NCBI GenBank assembly: GCA_003255025.1 | Contig: QANY01005277.1 | Location: forward strand, 815,758-879,757 | Reading direction: 5' to 3' | Length of the DNA: 64,000 bases | DNA from: Datisca glomerata | Taxonomy: Eukaryota > Streptophyta > Magnoliopsida > Cucurbitales > Datiscaceae | Part shown: piece after piece, positions 55,991 through 64,000 of the stretch | Numbering within the stretch: the stretch's first letter is position 1 | Layout: every line of letters starts with the position of its first letter | Made by a program: the position numbers and the translations under genes | Notes under the pieces: model-generated | Databases searched by the model: none | Seen by the model: the letters and a program-made list of their open reading frames with translations, nothing else | Told to the model about the DNA's origin: nothing

Positions 55991-57025
55991 AAATTATGTA
56001 TGTCGATCACTCTAGCTCGTAGCCAGGATCAAGAGTTTGGCCAGTGTATACACGTCTTTCTAGACATCAAGGTAAAATGAGATGTCTACCGAGCACTTCA
56101 GCTCGAAGATGGGATCAAGGGTGTAGCCAGAGTAGACACACATGGCTAGACTTCAAGGTAAAAAGTAATGTATGTCAAGCACTTTAACTCGTAGACACAA
56201 TCAAGATTCTAGCCAGGGTAGGCATGTCTGGCTAGACATCAAGGCAAAAAGAAATATCTATCGAGCACTCTAGCCCGCAGACAAGATCAAGGGTTTAGCT
56301 AGAGTCAGCAAGCTTGGCTAGACATCAAGGAAAAAAGAGATGTGTACCGAGCATTCTAGCTCACAGATGGGATCAATGGTCTATCTAGAACAGGCACGTC
56401 TGGCTAGACATCAGGAAAAAAGAAATGTATGTCGAGCACTCTAGCTCGTAGACGAGATCAATGATCAAGTCAGAATAGGCACACCTAGCTAGACATCAAG
56501 GCAAGAACCAAGAAGTCATGTTTGTCGAGCGCTCTAGTCGCAGATGGGATCGAAGGTCTAACCAGAGTAGACACGTCTGGCTAGACATCAAGGCCAAAAG
56601 AGATGTCTGTCAAGCACTTGAGCTTGTAAACGAGATCAAGGGTATATATTAAGTAGGCACGCTTGACTAAATATCAAGGCAAGAAGTGATGTATACCGAA
56701 CACTCTAGCTCATAGATGAGATCAAGGCCCATCTAAGCAGGCACGTCTGGCTAGACATCAAGGTAAAAAAGAGATGTCTGCCAAGCATTCTAGCTCACAA
56801 ACAAGATCAAGGGTCTAGCCAGAGTAGGCACGTATGGCTAGACATCAAGGCAAGAAGAGATGTATGTTGGGCACTATAAGCTCGTAGACGGGATCAAAGG
56901 TCTAGCCAGAGCAGGCACGCTTGGCTAGATATCAAGGTAAAAAGAGATGTATGTCGAGCACTCTACCTCACGGACGGGGTCAAGGGTCTAGCTAGAGCAT
57001 GAACGTCTTCCTAGACATCAGAGAA
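55990..57025 (+). repeat. Minisatellite array, ~86-bp unit, twelve copies
   Basis: Unit 'gagcactctagctcgtagac…ggctagacatcaaggcaaaaagagatgt'. TAGACATCAAGG-type marks fall at 56061, 56147, 56233, 56319, 56405, 56490, 56582, 56668, 56752, 56839, 56926 and 57012, a strikingly regular 86-base step. The 'gctctagc' core is shared with the 45-bp array, so the two are probably related. Confidence 0.95.
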
Positions 57026-57559
57026 AAGGATTTGGCTTACATTCTAAATCGCCAGACCAAGAAAAAGCTTAACCAAGAGAAGGTATTCTTGACTAAACAT
57101 CAAAAGTAAAACTCCCAATTTGAGCACACAAAGACTTTATAAAAGTTAAGGCAAGTTTATATGACCCACTACCTCATTCAAAGGGGGCAGAAAGAAGGAA
57201 CAAGTCCATCTTTGGACCCACTCTAGCTCGAGTAACACCGTAGCTTAGTCCAGCAGGAGTTAATACTTAGGACATTCATAATCCAAAGCAACGAAGGAGA
57301 AGGAACGAAAAAATGATTAAGGTCTTGTTAATGCTCGACTAAAGTAAAAGTGAAACTTTATCTACTCAAGGTATTTAACAAATACAAGTTACAACAAAGG
57401 AAATCAACAAAAACAAAGCTGAGAGAAGGAGTCAGAGTTACTAAATAAATGTTCATTCTCATTAATAAGGAAAATGATTACAAGTATAAGTAAAGGAAAA
57501 GGTATGAAAAATCTCCCCCTCAGTTAAGAGGGTGAACCCCTCTTAGACTAGCTTAAAAG
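57026..57559 (+). other. Gypsy 2 internal, noncoding
   Basis: A transition out of the 86-bp array (one more diverged 'ttgactaaacatcaaaag' at ~57090) followed by purine-rich sequence. No frame was recognised. Confidence 0.5.
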
Positions 57560-58480
57560 GAAAAGACTCCCCACCATGACTGGGTCGGTGGTCACAAGAT
57601 TTCCACAACTTTCTTGAACTCTTTTAAGGCCGGAGAGCTTTGATCGTCTATCGACTGGTAATCACGATGACTTGGTCTGAGGCCCACACCAAGTCGGGCT
57701 AAAAGTGGATTCAAACCACGGGTAGCAAACAATTTCTAGGTGAGGAAGAAAAGGTCCTCAATCTCTCTCACTTGAGGTGAGAAATGAAGGAGGCCACAAC
57801 ACTCGGTTTTGAGGCGATCCTGAAGGATATGATTGTGAGGGTTGCCCTACCAACTCTTGAAGCATGCTGCAATAAGCTGTTGGGGGTCCGGAAGGACAAA
57901 GGTGGCAAAAAATGTAAAGGTATTTCATTACGGATCGACAGTTAAACTTATTGGTTGAATTACAAGCCTTTTCAAGGAAAATGTTTCAACAACCATGGGT
58001 TGGTAACCAACGCAGATAAAGGGTTCATCACAGAAGTTTATCGATGATGAGAAATTGCCACGAACATAACGACGGTGACTTTGAGGCACAACATCTAAAT
58101 GACGATGGAAAGGGAAACGACAACCATGGAAATAAAGGCCAGGAGGATCTTAGAAGGAAGACCAACCTAAGCGGAAATGGCCCCAGAAGGGGAAGTATCA
58201 ATGTTCTTCCAAAAAGAAAGAATTTGGGGCAAGAACAAGGGTTAACAATGGTTTCAACTTTGTCAAGAAGGCAAAGATGAAGGAAAGTATAGGGATAACT
58301 GCTTATTTATGGGCCTCAAAGAAGATAACTACTCATTTAATGGGCATTAAGGAAGGCCACGATGACGACCGTCGAGCCCACCTTACGCCCAATAAACAAC
58401 CATTTCACGAATCGATGAGGAAATTTTTAAAGACTAGACATCACTCAAATTACACGTCAGAAATGAAGTAACACATCAAG
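57560..58480 (-). pseudogene. Antisense ORF of gypsy 2, upstream part
   Basis: Minus strand from ~58260: PCSCPKFFLFGRTLILPLLGPFPLR…, GNFSSSINFCDEPFICVGYQPMVVETFSL, then, after a frame change near 57920, FVLPDPQQLIAACFKSW and KLFATRGLNPLLARLGVGLRPSHRDYQSIDDQSSPALKEFKKVVEIL (positions 57760-57600; quoted here only as a location guide). The long uninterrupted minus frame and biased composition argue for former coding. No domain recognised. Confidence 0.4.
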
Positions 58481-58773
58481 GAGATAGGCTCATTTGTGCA
58501 CACCCACGCGCTATTAATGCCTCCACTCCCAAAAGATTAATGTTCTTAAACCACGGAGAATGTGAAACAACGCATGCATGCTGAATGAGTCGAAAACATG
58601 GTTAAGTAATTGATTCCATTCGGTGCAGTCCTCTCTCAGGAATGATTTTTAAACAAAATTGTGAAGTACCCAGGGCATGCTCATAGTCTATCGCCAACAC
58701 AAAGGAAGCTCGGATAATGAAGTCTTCATACCTGGGAAAGTAAAAGCCACCTAAGTCCTAGACTAGGGGCAAC

Positions 58774-59491
58774 TGTTATGGGTGTTTTTCTAATCAGCAA
58801 TGACACGATGACATGTGTTAAACCTCATTAGGGAAGGTCCCCACAAATAAAAGTTTCAAAGGAGAAGAACTGACCTCATCTGGTCATCCTTCAGGGAGCT
58901 CGGGTCATACGAACCTGAGCCCGTGTAAGACAGCAAGATTAGAACTAGAGAAGAGAGCTCAAACAACCCTGAGTGCTAGATTCATCATTGCTCACCAAAC
59001 GTAACGTCCTAGTTGGCACCTCCTTATAGGCCCAAGCATCCAACAAGTCTAATCACCAGTGTAGAATGTCGAATCATTCCTCGTCTGGTCACTCCAATGA
59101 CACATCGACATTTATCGACCACCAACTTTACGTCAAAATCGCCTCACTTCCGTCCAATCAAGGACAGTCAAAATAGACATCGTGTCCCGCGAAACTTCTC
59201 CAGAACGCCCTAAGGCTTCTTCGACACGCCTTCTCCTACACAAGGACTTAGGTGTAAATATCATCATCAACAAAAGAAAGGGGTATGCCATTTCTAACCT
59301 AAAGAAAATATGCCAAAATAATGTCAAGATACTGACTTAGGCATCGGAGGCCCTTAGGAGAGGTAACCATCCATCAGTTCCCTCGCTCTTTGGGTTCTTT
59401 CTTTATGTTTTGCACACATTGAGATCATGAAGAGCTCTAGTCATAGGGGAGGTTGCATGAAATATCACTGTTGAAGTTTTTGGCATCAACA
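58774..59491 (+). repeat. 3' LTR of gypsy 2
   Basis: TGTTATGGGTG… to …TTGGCATCAACA, 718 bases, preceded by gactaggggcaac. The TGTT…AACA ends and the ggcatcaaca terminus fit Tat LTRs. There is no partner LTR in the window, so the left border cannot be paired. Confidence 0.75.
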
Positions 59492-59499
59492 ATATCCAA

Positions 59500-60479
59500 G
59501 AATAATATTTTGATTGTTAATAATATCACAAGATTCATCACAGATAGGGAAACAATAGGATATCATAAGATTTTTAGAGCTAGGATAATGAAAACAAGTA
59601 CCTGAAAAATTCATATCATAACTGAAATTATTCATACCAGAATTGGAAATACCATGTATAGACCTGTTACTGTCATTTTGATTTGGTAAGAATAATTTTC
59701 TGAACTTTGAAAGGAATTCATAGTCTGAGTAATGTTGGGATTTCTGATTATTATTCCTAGTTCCTGATCTTTATTATTTGCAAAAAAAATATTTAATGTT
59801 CATAGGGATTTTTAAATTGGTTTCGAATCAAATCCATTCCCCATATATAAATTCATTATCCCCCTTTTCCTCATACTACATTTTCTTAGGACGTGTGTAA
59901 CTATGGCTCATTGGAAACAGAAGTTAGGTAATCTTTCATATCTAAACTCTACCCAAATAGGCTATTTCTTCTCTTAACCCAAGACCCATGAATAAGGGAA
60001 ATTTTTATATTAAAGGAAATCCTAACTCTAACACACTTTGGCTACGGATCCTCTAAGAGTATAGTCATCTACCATTCTAGAAGCAAGTCTGGCAGTAATC
60101 TTTTTTGTAAACTAATCATTGGGAGATCCTGAATCTATACCCAAATAGGCCACTTATCAAAGTTAATTTCACTTACCTTAGTACCTACTTCAAAATCCTT
60201 GATAATTAGAAGGTATCCATTTTAGCTCCACTTTCTACTTTCCTTGCATCTTGTACATCTTTAATTTGAAAAGAAAAGTATTTTTTTCCAATACCTTTGT
60301 ATCTATGTTGTCTACTAATCCCCAACTTCTTCTAAATACATTATTCATGTTGTTGGTATTAAAAGATTTGTCTGACATGATCTTCCCAACTAACCAAATT
60401 TCTTTGTTGTGATTATTATCTTAAAGCAGGTCATCCAAATCCAAGATATTGTTGAAACCTTGATAGAGATCCTCCATCT
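59500..60479 (-). pseudogene. LINE A ORF1 (DUF4283 domain)
   Basis: Start ATG at 60479 (minus): MEDLYQGFNNILDLDDLL, then a stop, then KEIWLVGKIMSDKSFNTNNM and FRRSWGLV. These match DUF4283 ('W.LVGKlls.k.fn…W'), the RNA-binding N-terminal domain found in plant LINE ORF1 proteins. Further on, WKVELKWIPSNYQGF and near 59800 YGEWIRFETNLKIP ('YG.WLRA'), the part next to the zinc knuckle. Several stops and frameshifts. Confidence 0.8.
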
Positions 60480-60559
60480 CATATGATACAAGATGTCAAA
60501 GATATAAGCAAATTAATTCAATGAAATATCAGAAAAAAGGCTAATGAGTAGAGAATTAC

Positions 60560-61541
60560 CCAGAAATACTCCAAGAAGTGTGGATTGTAAAAGATTATAA
60601 AATTAAGGATTATGATCCCCAAGAAATAACCCCTCCTGGGTTTGGAGAAAGCTTCTCAAACTTAAGGAGAAATTCTTACCCATGTGCTCTGTCAGGATTG
60701 GGGATGGATCTTTAGTAAACCTTTTAACTGATAGATGACACCCATTGGGGATCCTACTGTCCGGATTTTTCCATAGAATTATGTCGGTAACAGGATTGTG
60801 CATTGAGTCTAAAGTAAATGAGGTCATTCATATTGATCAGTGGGTTTGGCCTTCCACAAGTTTGGGTGAGATGATGGAGATGAGTAACACTTTCATACCC
60901 CCTCCTATCCCTTCTAGCCCAGACATTTGGAGCTGGTCAGCTAGCCCCAATGGGCAATTCTCCTCTAGCCAAACCTATGGGTACTTTTCTCTGCATAGGG
61001 ATAAATTCATATGGGCTACGCTTATTTGGTTTAAACATCACATTCTAAGGTGCAATTTTATCTCTTGATTGGCCATCCTTGATAAACTGGCCACCAGAGA
61101 TAAGATTGCACTATGGAATATCAATGGTTCTAATGGACCCTATGACACTCTTTTCTGTGTGGGGTCCCCTAAGACTAGCTCCCATATATTTATTGAATGT
61201 GAATATGTTAAATCTGTGTAGGACACTCTCATAGCTAAATGTGTGCTAGTTTGTAAAGTAAATAGATGGACTCAACTTATCTCTTAGCTCTTAGTTTGGG
61301 GCAAGAGGAATGGCCTTAGGGTATCTCTTTGAGAATTATTTTCATGTCATTCGTTTACTACATGTGGGGGGAGAGGAATTTTAGGGTGTTTGAAGGTAGG
61401 TTGAGAGATAAGATGATAATCATCAAAATGATCTCTCAGAATGTAAAGGCTAGGCTCTCTAGACCTAAGTGTTTCAAAGAATACCAAATTGGCATGTTGG
61501 TGGCAGCAGCTTTGGAGTTAGACTTAAATATCTTTATGTAA
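60560..61541 (+). mobile_element. LINE B, plus strand, 3' part only (zf-RVT)
   Basis: Reads WRKLLKLKEKFLPMCSVRIGDGSLVNLLTD (60640-60730, 'W..il..r…..vGdG….W.D.W'), PSSPDIWSWSASPNGQFSSSQTYGYF (60910-60990), KFIWATLIWFK, then SHIFIECEYVKSV (61170-61215) and FVYYMWGERNFRVFEG (61345-61390). This is the zinc-binding domain that ends many plant L1 ORF2 proteins. RT is absent (5' truncation). It stops at 61539-61541. A later 'ggtttatatacttttcatttaccggaaaaaa' (62090-62122) could be its 3' tail. Confidence 0.8.
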
Positions 61542-62347
61542 CTTCTTCTTGTTTATCACTTGTAACCATAGGTCTAACTTATAAAGACCCTTGTGTTTAT
61601 CTTTAAGTTATGAGAATTTGTAAATTTACGGTATGACTTATAAAGACCCCCCCCCCCTCATATCTCATCGCTCTCCACATTTTCTTTGGAAATCTAGCTA
61701 GTGTCCTACCTTGGTGGCGACCATTGGTTGAATATAAGCATGCATATAGGCGTAGGGTCGTAGTTCTTTTTTTATGCTTGCATACATACATGCATGCACG
61801 TTGGTTATTAGGCGTGACCTATGCAATGAATAAGTACGCACTTTATAGGGATTTTGAAACCATGGGTCATGTTTCAAATGTCTCATGCCGTGATCTTTCT
61901 TTAAGCTCTTAAGTGTTGCATTGTCCTATGGGGTGATTTTTTGAAGTTGAATATGTTGACCATTTTCTTTTTGTGGCGTTGAATTAGGTTGGCTTAGGAA
62001 TATAGACAAATTGTTTGTAAATGTTTTTATGTTACAAATTTTGTTTCTACCTAGGGTATCCCCATTGTATTTGTTTGATTATCTTCTTGGTTTATATACT
62101 TTTCATTTACCGGAAAAAATTATATGTAAAATTGAGACCTAAACATGATAACAAAATAGAACAAGGGAGAAAAGTCTGCATACAATAGGAAAAAAAATTA
62201 AGAACGAGCCATTAAAATTAAACTCAGCCAGAATAGAATAGGATTCTATGAGAGGCTGCACGAGTTGAGCAGGAACCGACCTTATTTAAAAATTTAAAAG
62301 AGTCATTATTGCCTATAAAAAATATTATCATTCTTCTATGTAAAACC
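61542..62347. other. Noncoding, with a (C)13 run
   Basis: 'acttataaagaccc' occurs at 61578 and again at 61636 before 13 consecutive C (61646-61658). No gene recognised; overlapping short frames near 61600-61912 are on opposite strands and lack family features. Confidence 0.5.
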
Positions 62348-62520
62348 TTAAGGCTCGTTTGGCAGTCAGAATAGTACTTGATAGTATTGTACTAAATCGT
62401 TCAGACTATATTGTACTAGATTAAATAATATTGTCTAGTGTTTGGTGTTGTGTTAGTTAAAAAATTATATTATTTCTACAATGTTTGGCACACCATAGTA
62501 CTGGATTGTTAAATTATTTT
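62348..62520. mobile_element. MITE-like edge (ggctcgtttgg)
   Basis: GGCTCGTTTGGCAGTC followed by 'gtactaaatcgttcagac…gtactagatt' resembles the ends of plant hAT/PIF MITEs. No inverted partner or target duplication was found, so this is only a suggestion. Confidence 0.25.
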
Positions 62521-63590
62521 TCATGATTTGATCTGCAAAAATATATTTGAAACATATAAAATAAATTATCTCATTCACACTGCTAAAAAATATAATAGGT
62601 AAATTTAAACTTATCCAAATAACAATAGTTAATACACTCAAAAAATGATCTTGAAATATCATCATTCTTTGTTGTTATTTACGATAATATCAATACAAAA
62701 ATTATTTCATAATATTCTCTCAATTTAAGTTCATAATGCACCAATACATCACAAAATAAACAACTATAATATTCTCTCATTTCCATGATCATTTCTGACA
62801 AAGAACAATTTTATACATTTTTTCCAGTTTTTAACTTGGACTCAATATGTGGCCTAGCCCTTAACCCAGATTTGGGTCAGTTTTCATTCAGACTTTTCAC
62901 AATAAGCTTTAGAGTACAAGGTTTAAAAGAACCATTATTATAATAAAGTCATCTTGCAACTACATTATCAAGTATGTCCAATAATATCTCTTCATCCATT
63001 TTGGTCCAAGAATGCTTAATGATTCATTGTATTGTTTGCTCATAATAATAATTTTAAACAAACAGTTACTGTCAATGGTATGTGAATATCGAGTGCTAGA
63101 TAAGCGTCACAAAAATTATGTTATTTTGGTTGTGATCTTCATCCATTCCTGATAAATCATATTCCAATCAATAATTAAAAAAATTACCTTAAGACAAATA
63201 TCAAAAAAGCACTAAAGTATCAACCCAAATCAAGAAATAATAAAAGAACACTCACTCAATGAGAGCCTAAACCAAGCATTTATATTTGGATAAGTGTACA
63301 TGTTTAAACCAATAGCATCTTGCTGTCATTTCTTTGACTTCTCTGAATACTAAAGATAAAATTCACTTCCAAAATGAATAGAATTGCCAATCAGAAGTCC
63401 TTGTTCTGAAATGCTTCACATAATCATCACGAATTTTATCTCACACATTTTTGTGGCATAGAAATCTTGTAAACAATTTAAGTGAGTTATCTAGTGCTAG
63501 CTCTTCAATGATGACTTTCGTACCTGAACTCTAAACAAAAGAGTAAACGAGGAAATGATGCAGGTTCTAATCAACTTTCATGAAACTACT
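62521..63590. other. AT-rich, nothing recognised
   Basis: No coding frame with family features, no paired repeats. Confidence 0.5.
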
Positions 63591-64000
63591 TTCTAAGTAG
63601 AATTGATTTACCAGAACTACAAAAAAATGCTTTCTCAGTACAACAGTGTGACTGAATACATGGCAGAAGAACAAGTAGAAACAAAAATCAGACACCAAAA
63701 TCAGAAATCAGAAAATCAAATAGAGATTCAACAATTCATCAAAAATTTAGAGAAAGAAAAATGTAGATCTGAGAAGAAGAAAAAAAGGAGAATAAGGAAA
63801 GGATGAGAAGAGGAAAGAGAATAGGAGATGAAGAAACAAAAGAAGGGAATAAGAAAGAGGAAGAAGATCTCACCTGTGAGGTGCGAAGACGAGAGAGAGG
63901 TTGGGATTGTTGGGCCAGGTCCAACGACGAGAGAGAGGATGAGATCGACGAGAGAGAGGTTGTGAGCAGCGATGACGAGAAAGAGGATCGAGAGACAGAG
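63591..64000 (-). other. Purine-rich segment, possible 5' leader of a reverse-strand gene
   Basis: On the minus strand this is a CT-rich leader with repeated 'cctctctctcgtcg' (63885-64000) followed by CACAG|GTGAGATC (63865-63880), a good match to a plant splice donor, and then T-rich sequence like an intron. The gene would start beyond the window edge or be part of a repeat. Repeated cgacgagagagagg units make a simple repeat equally likely. Confidence 0.25.

Larger units (their letters stand above)
54850..59491 (+). mobile_element. Ty3/gypsy element 2 (Tat-like), 5'-truncated
   Basis: Only the 3' half is present: an antisense coding region, two tandem-repeat arrays, another antisense coding stretch, a polypurine-type end (gactaggggcaac) and a 3' LTR 58774-59491. 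Plus orientation is set by the tract and LTR. No gag-pol is present. Large 3' noncoding regions with tandem repeats and antisense ORFs are known from Tat-lineage elements (Grande, Ogre, Retand). Confidence 0.7.
45540..60480 (-). mobile_element. LINE A (L1-type), reverse strand, split by two gypsy elements
   Basis: Reading the minus strand from 60479: ORF1 with DUF4283 domain (to ~59500), [gypsy 2], the linker before RT (54840-54647), [gypsy 1], RT (48091-46369), then the zinc-binding RT-associated domain (46140-45554). The endonuclease expected between ORF1 and RT is not visible and was probably lost with the gypsy 2 insertion. Removing gypsy 1 and one target duplication rejoins the LINE frame directly (EDDKIH | MKNNSAKIIKI). 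Confidence 0.8.

Noticed and set aside
55724..57025. Regularly spaced repeats suggesting a CRISPR-like array
   Set aside because: Units are contiguous, with no unique spacers between conserved repeats, and the setting is a plant retrotransposon.
61603..61912. Three overlapping short frames on both strands
   Set aside because: Mutual shadows in the same sequence, none with family features.

Overview
This window is AT-rich nuclear DNA of a flowering plant, most likely a eudicot. No intact host protein-coding gene, tRNA or rRNA is recognisable. The window is a layered graveyard of transposable elements: decayed Ty1/copia and Ty3/gypsy LTR retrotransposons, L1-type LINEs, Mutator-like elements (MULEs), Helitrons and an endogenous pararetrovirus. 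The evidence for a plant is the tRNA-iMet primer sites (TGGTATCAGAGC), Ale/Retrofit-type copia and Tat-type gypsy proteins, an integrated caulimovirid, MULEs with 9-bp target duplications, and captured fragments that look like a GRF zinc-finger gene and a 13-lipoxygenase gene.

Layout. 1-5419 and 12268-12750: a tandem array of ~1.7-kb units (four copies, organised as a ~3.37-kb dimer), with copy 4 split by copia element 1 (5420-12262, 5-bp target duplication). A 2.1-kb solo LTR of another copia family (7758-9858) is nested in its integrase. 12751-14614: noncoding with degenerate repeats. 14624-18009: a MULE with perfect 9-bp target duplication, long TIRs, a large GAA/TTC expansion in one TIR and an internal GRF zinc-finger pseudogene. 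19252-19881 and 24496-25090: two related non-autonomous Helitrons. 20136-20590: a small hAT-like element. 21737-23206: a second MULE with ~300-bp TIRs and a piece resembling the 5' end of a chloroplast lipoxygenase gene. 26416-33786: copia element 2, with a duplicated PBS/gag start and a 5'-truncated reverse-strand copia (29685-~32385) that replaces part of its RT domain. 34441-34820: one end of a third MULE.

35058-42305: a defective endogenous caulimovirid (florendovirus/petuvirus-like) with terminal redundancy, a tRNA-Met primer site, remnants of movement protein, capsid zinc finger, protease, RT and RNase H, a downstream second ORF and a CaMV-35S-type TATA box. 45540-60480: a reverse-strand LINE split by a Tat-lineage gypsy (48097-54641, target duplication ATATG) and by a 5'-truncated second Tat element (~54850-59491) with two minisatellite arrays and antisense coding remnants. 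60560-61541: the 3' end of a plus-strand LINE. 62348-64000: a MITE-like edge and a GA-rich segment.

All coding regions carry stops, frameshifts or deletions, so nothing here is likely to move by itself. The value of the window is the record of nested insertions: empty sites preserved in sister repeat copies, target duplications that place insertion joints to the base, and two possible gene captures.
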